Of a stretch of 15,475 bases of DNA, positions 1 to 6,084 are shown piece after piece. Both the position numbers and the translations under genes were made by a program. This stretch comes from Clostridia bacterium (GTDB lineage Bacteria; Bacillota; Clostridia; Oscillospirales; CAG-272). The stretch spans positions 1-15,475 of the forward strand of contig CAAFLY010000257.1 of NCBI GenBank assembly GCA_900763885.1, read 5' to 3'. Each line of letters starts with the position of its first letter. Positions within the stretch are counted from its first letter, which is position 1. The notes beneath the pieces are model-generated. The model searched no databases. It saw only the letters and a program-made list of their open reading frames with translations, and had not been told where the DNA came from.

Positions 1-19
1 GAACTCGTGGTATTCTCAT
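1..19 (-). CDS. Start of a leftward gene, partial (6 codons)
   Basis: On the minus strand an ATG at 19-17 follows a GGAGG motif (complement of 25-29) with a 5-base spacer, which is close to an ideal Shine-Dalgarno arrangement. Only the codons for M-R-I-P-R-V lie inside the window, so no function can be given. The gene would be divergent from the rhamnosidase. I see no convincing promoter for it in 20-129. The call rests only on the ribosome-binding site and start codon. Confidence 0.4.
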
Positions 20-81
20 GGTGTCCTCCGATCCATTCCATCCAGTCGCATTTATTTACAAAGTTTTTTGGAAAGGGGTGT

Positions 82-116
82 GGGGAAGAGCTTTTTTGCA
101 AAAAAAGGTTTTCCCC
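82..116. repeat. 16-bp hairpin between divergent gene starts
   Basis: Positions 82-97 pair with 101-116 around a GCA loop. The stem has four G-C pairs at its base, one G-T wobble (88/110), one G-G mismatch (90/108) and six T-A pairs at the top. No T-run follows on the plus strand, so it is not a typical terminator for rightward transcripts. It ends 13 bases before the rhamnosidase start codon. The A/T-rich flank AAAGTTTTTTGGAAAGGGG (60-78) and the hairpin resemble an intergenic repeat; its copy number cannot be seen here. Confidence 0.6.
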
Positions 117-129
117 GCGACAGACCATC

Positions 130-2700
130 ATGCTATACATTCAGAAAATCACGCTGGACGGCGCGGACATTTCTTCCGTGGCGAAGGAGAGCGTGCGGTT
201 TCGGACGACGGACACGGCGACACCGGAGATCGGGTGGGCTGTGGTATCCGACACGGCGGGAGAGGGGCAGGTACTGGCGGGATATTCGGTCACGGTGACC
301 GCCGGCGGGAGTGTCTGCTGGCAGACGGGCTGGGTAGAGAGCGACGCCTCCTCCGTCGTATATGGGGGGAGGGAGCTTCCGGTTGGTGTACCGGTAGAGG
401 TCATGGTTTCCGTCCGGAACAGAGCCGGGGAGGAGTCCGGGGAAGTATGGGCGTCGTTTGTGGTCGGGCTTTTGCCAAAGGGTGCTCATGCCGAGTGGAT
501 CACGGACGGAACGTACACCGGGGACGACACGGCCGCGCTGTATTTCCGCAGGGAATTCACGGTACGCCGCGAGTTGACCACGGCCACCCTATACTGTGCG
601 GGGATCGGCTACCAGAGTGTGACCATCAACGGGACTGCCCTCTCGGACGCGCACCTGGATCCGGCGCACACGGATTACACGCGCCTGATTTCGTACACGG
701 TGGATGTTCTCACGTCGATGGAGCTATCGTCTGGAACGAACGCGGTAGGGATTGCGGTCGGGCTGGGCTGGCGCGGCGGAAAGCTGCCGAACGGGATGGT
801 TCCCTCATTCTTCGGCAGGCCGATGTTATGGGCGCTTCTTGTGCTCCGGTACGCGGACGGCACGGTGGAAACGGTTGCGACGGACGATCGCTGGCAGGTC
901 AGCCGTGGGGCGATCACCTCCGCGACGATCTACGACGGGGAGACGTATGACGCGCGGCTGGCGGATCCGAAATGGAACGCGCCGGACGGTGGTATCGGAG
1001 GCGCGCAGGCGAATGTCGTCGAGGGGCCGGGCGGTATACTGGCGCCGATGGTGATCCCGCCGATCCGCCACATCCGGGACTACGCGCCTGTCGAGATAAC
1101 AATGCCCAAGCCGGGGATGTTCGTCGTCGATTTCGGGCAGAATATTGCCGGGGTATGTCGTCTGGTGCTGCCGGAGGGACTGCGCGCTGGGCAGACGATC
1201 ACGCTTTGTCACGCGGAGGAGCTGAACGAGGACGGCACGCTCTACAGAGACACGCTGCGCGGTGCGGCACAGACGGACACCTACATCGCGTCCGGGAGAG
1301 AGAACGGTGCTGTCTACCGTCCGACGTTCACGTATCACGGGTTCCGCTACTGTGCCGTGGAGGGGCTTTGTCATCTCACGCGGGACGACATTGCGGCGGA
1401 GCTATGGTGTACGGATCTGCGCACGGCGAGCCATTTCACCTGCGGCAGTGCGCTGGTCACGAAGCTCCACGAGATGGTGGTCATGACGGAGATGGACAAT
1501 ATGCACTCGATTCTGACCGACTGTCCGCAGCGGGACGAGCGCATGGGCTGGATGAACGACGCGACGGTCCGGTTTGAGGAAACGCCGTACAACTTTGACG
1601 TCTCGCGGATCTTCCCGAAGCTCATCCGGGATCTGCGTGCGGAGCAGACGAAGGCGGACGACGGTGCGATCACGTGCACGGCTCCCTTCATCTGGGGCGG
1701 CAGGCCGGCGGATCCGGTATGCTCGTCGTATCTGCTCGCGGGTTACGAGACGTGGCTGCACCGGGGCAATCTGGCGATTCTCGCCGAGTCCTTTGACGGC
1801 TTCGCGGCGTGGGAGGACTGTCTGCTCGCGCGGTCCGTGGACTATATCGTGGACTACAGTTATTACGGCGACTGGGCGGGTCCGGCGTACGCCTGTCTCT
1901 CCGACGAGGCGGCACAGAGCGCGGTCACGGACGGGGTGCTGATGTCCACGGGCTACTCCTACCTCAACTGTCGGCTTCTCACAAGGATGGCGGAGCTGCT
2001 CGGTCGGACGGCGGACGCGGAGAAGTACCGGGCGATTGGCGAAAAGGTGCGTGCGGCGTATCTGGCGAAGTGGCTGGATCCGGAAACGGGGATCGTGGAG
2101 CGCGGGTCGCAGGGGGCGCAGGCGTTCTCGCTGTGGCTGGGGATCCTGCCGGAGGAGGTGCGTGAAAAGGCGGCGGCGGTGCTGGCGGCCGATCTGGTGG
2201 CACGGGATTACGCGATCACCACGGGCAATCTCTGCACGCGGTATCTCTTTGACGCGCTGTTCACCTATGGCTATACGGAGGAGGCGTGGCGCGTGCTGAC
2301 CCGGGAGGAATACCCGTCCTACGGCTTCATGATCCAGAACGAGGCGACGACGGTGTGGGAGCGGTTTGAGCTGAAGAAGGCGCCGGGCATGAACTCGCAC
2401 AACCATCCGATGTACGGCGCGGTGGGCTACGTGTTCTACGCGTATCTCTGCGGCGTCCGGCCGATTGAGCCGGGGTATCGCAGGGTGGAGATTGCCCCGG
2501 TATTCCCGAAGGAGCTGCGCTCTGCCCATGGTGTGGTCGATACGGTGCGCGGGGAGCTGTCCGTCCGCTGGTCCGTCCGCTACGGCAGGCGGTATCTCTT
2601 TGTGGATCTGCCCGCAAACGTCACCGCGGTCGTCCGCTTCGCCGGAGAGACCCACGAGGTGACCGGCGGCTACCATGTATGGGAAACGGACGCGGAATAA
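130..2700 (+). CDS. Alpha-L-rhamnosidase, glycoside hydrolase family 78
   Basis: The 856-residue protein should hydrolyse terminal alpha-L-rhamnose from oligosaccharides or plant glycosides by inversion. The N-terminal third holds beta-sandwich domains (a fibronectin-like region near residues 20-110, then the family's jelly-roll domains). An (alpha/alpha)6 barrel follows from about residue 430 to 780, then a C-terminal beta domain. The general-acid motif QRDERMGW contains Asp469 and Glu470. The probable catalytic base is Glu744 in TTVWERFE, followed by the family's NHPMYGAVGYVFYAYL stretch. Length fits GH78. There is no signal peptide, so it is probably cytoplasmic and acts on imported glycosides. 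I chose ATG 130 because the upstream codons from GTG 7 run through a hairpin and show no domain-like sequence. No clear ribosome-binding site precedes 130. The gene converges on SBP1 and shares its terminator. Confidence 0.93.
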   Translation: MLYIQKITLDGADISSVAKESVRFRTTDTATPEIGWAVVSDTAGEGQVLAGYSVTVTAGGSVCWQTGWVESDASSVVYGGRELPVGVPVEVMVSVRNRAGEESGEVWASFVVGLLPKGAHAEWITDGTYTGDDTAALYFRREFTVRRELTTATLYCAGIGYQSVTINGTALSDAHLDPAHTDYTRLISYTVDVLTSMELSSGTNAVGIAVGLGWRGGKLPNGMVPSFFGRPMLWALLVLRYADGTVETVATDDRWQVSRGAITSATIYDGETYDARLADPKWNAPDGGIGGAQANVVEGPGGILAPMVIPPIRHIRDYAPVEITMPKPGMFVVDFGQNIAGVCRLVLPEGLRAGQTITLCHAEELNEDGTLYRDTLRGAAQTDTYIASGRENGAVYRPTFTYHGFRYCAVEGLCHLTRDDIAAELWCTDLRTASHFTCGSALVTKLHEMVVMTEMDNMHSILTDCPQRDERMGWMNDATVRFEETPYNFDVSRIFPKLIRDLRAEQTKADDGAITCTAPFIWGGRPADPVCSSYLLAGYETWLHRGNLAILAESFDGFAAWEDCLLARSVDYIVDYSYYGDWAGPAYACLSDEAAQSAVTDGVLMSTGYSYLNCRLLTRMAELLGRTADAEKYRAIGEKVRAAYLAKWLDPETGIVERGSQGAQAFSLWLGILPEEVREKAAAVLAADLVARDYAITTGNLCTRYLFDALFTYGYTEEAWRVLTREEYPSYGFMIQNEATTVWERFELKKAPGMNSHNHPMYGAVGYVFYAYLCGVRPIEPGYRRVEIAPVFPKELRSAHGVVDTVRGELSVRWSVRYGRRYLFVDLPANVTAVVRFAGETHEVTGGYHVWETDAE

Positions 2701-2714
2701 AGCATATAGGCGCG

Positions 2715-2766
2715 AAAAAAGCGCGGTACGCCATCCGAAACGGACAACGTACCGCGCTGCTTTTTT
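2715..2766. terminator. Bidirectional intrinsic terminator
   Basis: The 11-bp perfect stem AGCGCGGTACG (2720-2730) / CGTACCGCGCT (2748-2758) has a 17-base loop. A T6 run follows at 2761-2766, and an A6 run (2715-2720) precedes it and serves as a T-run for leftward transcripts. It lies between the convergent rhamnosidase and SBP1 genes and should end both transcripts. Confidence 0.9.
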
Positions 2767-2815
2767 GCCGTGGATCGCGCGTGCGGGGGGAAAAATGGAT
2801 ATTTCCAGGGGGGAT

Positions 2816-4270
2816 TTATCTGAGCATATCGTTCAGCTCCGTAAGCTCCTTTTCGACGGCGGCGGCCTTCGATTCGATGAGGGAGGTGAAGGAATTCTTG
2901 CCGCGGTTCACAAGGTCGGTCGCGCCGGAGAGAACGCCCCCGATGTTGAACAGGTTGCCGAGATCCGCCGTGCGCCGCTCGTAGATCAGATCGAGCATCC
3001 CGAGCGATTCCGTATCGCGGGAGGATTTGCCCTTCAGGGTGATCTCATAGTACGCGGGCGTGTAGTATTCGCGGGAGTAACAGCCCAGCGCCTCCATGAG
3101 GATCGACGACTTCTCGATGTCCGCGCAGGATACCGGGATCGCGGCGCAGCTCGACGCCCATGTGTTCATGTAGGAGTAGTATTCCGCCTGCGCTTCGTCC
3201 GCCTTTGGTGTGGGCAGGATCCCGAAATCCGTCTCCATCTCGCGCATCGAGACCACGTTGTTCATCGTGCCCATGAGGAAGAGGAGCCGGTCCTCGGAGA
3301 ACATGGTTTCCCCGGATTCCACCGTCTTGCCGTTGCACACGACGTCCTTGTCCGCGTACAGGCTGTAGATGGACTCCAGCACGCGCAGACTTCTCTCGTC
3401 GCCCGCGTGGAACGAGAAGCTGCCGTCCTCGCCGAGCCGGATGATCTTCTCGCCGGAGGAGGTGTACAGCGCTTCGACCTGATTCGACAGCACGAAGAAG
3501 CCGAAATGGTCCACCGTCTCGTCCCGCTTGCCGTTGCCGTCCACGTCGGAGGCGAAGACCGCACCCATCTCACGCGCCTTGTCCATCGTCCATCTGCCGT
3601 CCTCGACCAGCCTGTACGGATTTTCCAGATTGTTGTCCGCGATGATCCCCTTGTTGAAGAATATCGCGTAGGTGGCGCGCATGAAGGTTTCGCTGATGTC
3701 GCCGTTTACGAAATAATTCTTCCCGCCGATCTCCGTATCCTTGGTAAACTGCGCGTTCCACCAGGGGCGTGTCAGCTCCAGCCGATCCTGCAGCTCGTAG
3801 AGGTTCCCGTCCTTCGACAACGCGGCGGCGGAGGTGATGTTCGGCATGATGATGTCGTAGGTTGCGTCCCCCGCCAGGATGAATTTCGAGATCCCGGAGG
3901 GCATGGCGTCCATCTTCATCCGCTCCTGCCGGATCACGCAATGGTACTTGTCCTGCAGCGCGATGTTGCGGTTGTATACGGCGTCGTTGATGGCTTCTCC
4001 GGTCAACTCCTCCGCGTATACGTCGTGCGTCGTCCAGCGGCCGGATTCGGTTCCCTCCATCTTCGTGAGGACCATGAGATCGCCGCCGCCGCAGTCATAG
4101 TCGGGCAGGGTGTAGACAGGCTCCGTTTCGGTCTCCTCCACGGTCTGCTCCATGGTCGTCTGGGTATTGTCCGCGGAGGGCGGTGCCTCGTTTCCCGCGG
4201 AACAGGAGACAAGCGGCGATGTGAGAAGAAGGGCGAGGAGCAGGGAGAGCGTGGTCTGACGGTTTTTCAT
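2816..4270 (-). CDS. Extracellular solute-binding lipoprotein (SBP1)
   Basis: This 484-residue protein is probably the membrane-anchored binding subunit of a carbohydrate ABC importer. A type II signal peptide ends in LVSC with lipid-attachment Cys23, and an acidic, Thr-rich linker runs to about residue 55. It shares with SBP2 the blocks AEELTGEAINDAVYxRN (residues 86-102), DFGIxPxPKxDEAQ (348-361) and LKGKxSRD (412-419), so the two are paralogs. Residues 242-250 (DVDGNGKRD) form a Ca-binding EF-hand-like loop that SBP2 also has. The start is supported by AAAGGA about 11 bases upstream. It diverges from an AraC gene, which is the likely regulator. No permease or ATPase gene lies next to it. 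The ligand is unknown; an oligosaccharide is inferred from the neighbours. Confidence 0.88.
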   Translation of the reverse strand: MKNRQTTLSLLLALLLTSPLVSCSAGNEAPPSADNTQTTMEQTVEETETEPVYTLPDYDCGGGDLMVLTKMEGTESGRWTTHDVYAEELTGEAINDAVYNRNIALQDKYHCVIRQERMKMDAMPSGISKFILAGDATYDIIMPNITSAAALSKDGNLYELQDRLELTRPWWNAQFTKDTEIGGKNYFVNGDISETFMRATYAIFFNKGIIADNNLENPYRLVEDGRWTMDKAREMGAVFASDVDGNGKRDETVDHFGFFVLSNQVEALYTSSGEKIIRLGEDGSFSFHAGDERSLRVLESIYSLYADKDVVCNGKTVESGETMFSEDRLLFLMGTMNNVVSMREMETDFGILPTPKADEAQAEYYSYMNTWASSCAAIPVSCADIEKSSILMEALGCYSREYYTPAYYEITLKGKSSRDTESLGMLDLIYERRTADLGNLFNIGGVLSGATDLVNRGKNSFTSLIESKAAAVEKELTELNDMLR

Positions 4271-4373
4271 AATACACAGTTCCTTTCACTGCATTTCCAC
4301 ACGAAAAAACGCACATCTTTTCGGCGACGATTGTCATCATCGAAAGAAATCCGGAAAAAATGCGCGTCTGCTC

Positions 4374-4402
4374 TTGCCAAAGGCGGGGCTGTGTGATATA
4401 CT
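4374..4402 (+). promoter_or_regulatory. Sigma-A-type promoter toward AraC 1
   Basis: TTGCCA (4374-4379) and TATACT (4397-4402) are separated by exactly 17 bases. Transcription would begin near 4409, giving an untranslated leader of about 240 bases before the AraC start at 4651. The site lies only about 100 bases from the SBP1 start codon, inside the predicted SBP1 leader. Confidence 0.6.
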
Positions 4403-4461
4403 GTATCTGATGGAAGGTTCGCGCGCCGTCCGGTGGAATATGCACAAATATCAGTATCTAT

Positions 4462-4490
4462 AGTATACGCGTGAATCGGTCCGTACACCA
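4462..4490 (-). promoter_or_regulatory. Possible promoter of SBP1
   Basis: On the minus strand TATACT (complement of 4462-4467) is a good -10 box, but the sequence 17 bases upstream (TGGTGT, complement of 4485-4490) is a poor -35 box. Such a weak -35 would suit a promoter that needs an activator such as the neighbouring AraC protein. The -10 assignment is more secure than the -35. Confidence 0.4.
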
Positions 4491-4556
4491 TAAAAATCGG
4501 GCGAAAAAACCCTGAAAAACGAACATTCAGGAAAACACAGTCTACGGCGGAGTCTG

Positions 4557-4592
4557 CGCGAAAAAAACCATGTGTCGGCGCTTTTTTTCGCG
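4557..4592. repeat. Perfect 11-bp inverted repeat with A7/T7 arms in the AraC 1 leader
   Basis: CGCGAAAAAAA (4557-4567) pairs perfectly with TTTTTTTCGCG (4582-4592) across a 14-base loop. A competing, terminator-like fold is also possible, with GCGCG (4556-4560) pairing imperfectly with CGGCGC (4576-4581) just before the T7 run. It lies in the long leader of the AraC gene, about 60 bases before the start codon. Function is unknown; attenuation or an operator are both possible. Confidence 0.5.
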
Positions 4593-4636
4593 AAATCTCA
4601 GGCGGTCCGGAGCGTGTCCTGTGGCATACAGAGCAA

Positions 4637-4642
4637 GGGAGG
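4637..4642 (+). promoter_or_regulatory. Ribosome-binding site that fixes the AraC 1 start
   Basis: GGGAGG lies 8 bases before ATG 4651. The in-frame ATG at 4570 has no such site and would add a 27-residue Arg/Cys-rich leader unlike AraC proteins. ATG 4646 is out of frame. Confidence 0.75.
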
Positions 4643-4650
4643 CAAATGGG

Positions 4651-5517
4651 ATGGGAGACGCGCGATTCGCGGATATTTATCCGGATATCAAGGGTATTTT
4701 TACGGCGACCTGTATGCCGCAGGACCCCCTGAATCAGCAGCGCAAGCAGTCGTATACCGCGCGGATCCTGGTCGCCCTCTCCGGGGAGGCTGTCTTTTTC
4801 GTGGACGGCGCGGAATATATCCTGGGCGCGGGCGGTGCGCTCTATATGCCGCCCCATCATCCCTATACCACCGTCTTCCGCTCCAAATTCATCGTCCGCC
4901 AGATCTGCTTCGATTTCTTCCCCTACCGCCATGAGGACGCACCCTATACCGATATTCTCGTCGGCGACGCGTATGACGAACGGTATATGGGGACGCCGGT
5001 GCGCTTCTCCGATACGGACGCGTTCGATTCCCTCTTCGTCGTAGACAGCCATCCCGCGCTTCTCGCCACCGCTATGACCCTGTGGAAGGAGTATGAGGAA
5101 CGGCGCATCGGCTACACGGTCCGGACCCGCGCCCTCCTTGCCGAGATCATAGTCTCCCTTTATCGCGCGAAAATGGCTGTCCCCGACGCGGATTCCCTCA
5201 TCGGCGATCTCCTTGCGTATATCAATGCCCACTGCGGTGAGCCGCTGACCAGAGAGGAGCTGGCAGGTCGCTTCCATTATCACCCCAACCATATCAATCG
5301 TCTCGTCCGGCAGGCGACCGGGAAAACGCTCCATAGCTATATCTGCGAGACCCGCATCCGCCGCGCCGCCGAATATCTCCGCGATACCACCCTCTCCGTG
5401 ACCGAGATCGCGCATTCCCTCTCCTTCTGCGACAGCAGCTATTTCTCCGCCGTGTTCCAGAAATATACCGGGACCACCCCCAGAGCCTACCGCAAATACT
5501 ATCGCGGCGAGGAATGA
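4651..5517 (+). CDS. AraC-family transcriptional regulator 1
   Basis: The 288-residue protein has the usual two-part AraC layout. Residues about 20-95 look like a cupin sensor barrel (ARILVALSGEAVFFVDGAEY, then MPPHHPYTTVF), which usually binds a sugar or sugar derivative. Residues about 183-285 hold two helix-turn-helix motifs, ending in the family signature IAHSLSFCDSSYFSAVFQKYTGTTPRAYRK. The start at 4651 is set by GGGAGG. The gene diverges from SBP1, so it probably controls SBP1 and perhaps the nearby rhamnosidase, by inference from position. It is transcribed with an unusually long leader that contains a perfect A7/T7 inverted repeat. I see no clear terminator directly after it. The effector is unknown. 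Confidence 0.9.
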   Translation: MGDARFADIYPDIKGIFTATCMPQDPLNQQRKQSYTARILVALSGEAVFFVDGAEYILGAGGALYMPPHHPYTTVFRSKFIVRQICFDFFPYRHEDAPYTDILVGDAYDERYMGTPVRFSDTDAFDSLFVVDSHPALLATAMTLWKEYEERRIGYTVRTRALLAEIIVSLYRAKMAVPDADSLIGDLLAYINAHCGEPLTREELAGRFHYHPNHINRLVRQATGKTLHSYICETRIRRAAEYLRDTTLSVTEIAHSLSFCDSSYFSAVFQKYTGTTPRAYRKYYRGEE

Positions 5518-5596
5518 TCCCTCTGCGTATATCTATTCATCCATCCGCCAAAGGATCCCGGCGTGACCCCGGTACATCTTTATACATCTTGCCCTA

Positions 5597-5625
5597 TTGA
5601 CAACCACGCCTCTTTGTGGTATACT
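5597..5625 (+). promoter_or_regulatory. Consensus sigma-A promoter of the T-box operon
   Basis: TTGACA (5597-5602) and TATACT (5620-5625) are spaced by exactly 17 bases, close to the ideal promoter. Transcription should start near 5632, directly before the T-box leader. A strong constitutive promoter followed by termination control in the leader is the usual T-box arrangement. Confidence 0.88.
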
Positions 5626-5631
5626 ACCCTT

Positions 5632-5941
5632 ACCTAAATGCATTGACAGGGGAAACCCTATGATCCGTCCGACCCGCAGAGAGCTGTCGTTGGTGCGAGA
5701 CAGCGGCGGACATCATGGCACTCACCCCTCAGCAGCCGCCCGAACAAAGCGCATTCCCCACACCCCGGAGGACCGCGTTTCCAGTAGGCACGGACGGACC
5801 CCCACCGTTATCCGGGAAAGGCATGACTGTGCCGATGAGAGGACGCGTCGCGCGTCAAACAGAGTGGTACCGCGGGAGCAGCATCGTTCGCCCTCGTCTC
5901 TGACGGAGAAAAATCCGTTTCAGAAGACGCGGGCGTTTTTT
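5632..5941 (+). promoter_or_regulatory. T-box riboswitch, probable tRNA-Leu specifier (CTC)
   Basis: All main T-box parts can be read. The Stem I base is AGGGG (5648-5652) with CCCCT (5725-5729); higher helices are ATGAT/ATCAT (5660-5664, 5712-5716) and GTCCG/CGGAC (5667-5671, 5707-5711). The conserved AGAGAG bulge (5678-5683) and a CTGTC/GACAG hairpin with loop TTGGTGCGA follow. The specifier loop ends in CTC (5721-5723) followed by the usual A, just before the basal stem; CTC reads leucine. An AGTAGG plus ACGG/CCGT element lies at 5783-5816 (Stem II region). Stem III is GACGCG/CGCGTC (5842-5856). The T-box sequence AGAGTGGTACCGCGGG (5861-5876) includes TGGT, which pairs with an A-discriminator acceptor end. 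A strong terminator ends the leader. The T-box call is firm; the amino acid is less certain. Confidence 0.92.
5890..5941 (+). terminator. T-box regulated terminator
   Basis: A long stem forms from GCCC, CGTCT, CTGA and CGGA (5890-5908) with TCCG, TCAG, AGACG and GGGC (5914-5934), followed by a T6 run (5936-5941). Its 5' arm overlaps the 3' part of the T-box antiterminator, so the two folds exclude each other, as expected for tRNA-dependent antitermination. The next gene starts 143 bases downstream. Confidence 0.9.
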
Positions 5942-6022
5942 GTTCCTTACTCCACAGAACCCGCACAAACAAAATTCCCCCCCTATTTTCATAAAAGTTT
6001 TGCCAGGCTGTTTCAAAAGCCG

Positions 6023-6049
6023 CGTCTCCCCTCGTCTCCCTCGTCTCCC
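6023..6049 (+). repeat. Three tandem CGTCTCCC units before the ligase gene
   Basis: CGTCTCCC occurs at 6023-6030, 6033-6040 and 6042-6049, separated by 2 and 1 bases. This pyrimidine-rich tract lies between the T-box terminator and the ribosome-binding site. The rest of 5942-6084 shows only a short GGCT/AGCC hairpin near 6007-6022 and no gene. Confidence 0.55.
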
Positions 6050-6067
6050 CCATATAAATAATCATGC

Positions 6068-6075
6068 AAAAGGAG
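6068..6075 (+). promoter_or_regulatory. Ribosome-binding site that fixes the fusion-gene start
   Basis: AAAAGGAG lies 9 bases before ATG 6085. The in-frame ATG at 6064 is upstream of this site and would place it inside the coding region, so 6085 is preferred. The protein then begins MKLAFSTLGCPDFSW, typical of TIM-barrel sugar isomerase-like proteins. Confidence 0.8.
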
Positions 6076-6084
6076 TGCATATAT

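Noticed and set aside
1402..2676. 424-codon open frame on the minus strand opposite the rhamnosidase
   Set aside because: Shadow frame; the catalytic motifs of GH78 lie on the plus strand.
2675..4396. 573-codon open frame on the plus strand opposite SBP1
   Set aside because: Rich in Arg, His and Val without any family motif, and antisense to a clear lipoprotein gene with a signal peptide and ribosome-binding site. Long antisense frames are expected from GC-rich codon use.
4395..4459. GTATCT direct repeats (4403-4408, 4454-4459) as an AraC 1 operator
   Set aside because: Six-base matches 51 bases apart in A/T-rich promoter sequence are easily due to chance and overlap the -10 regions.
5518..5596. 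Terminator after AraC 1
   Set aside because: Short CCGG-type pairings exist near 5558-5573, but there is no stable stem followed by a T-run, so no terminator is called.
5597..6061. 154-codon open frame across the T-box leader
   Set aside because: It starts inside the -35 box of a consensus promoter and covers conserved T-box RNA structure, so it is not a protein gene.
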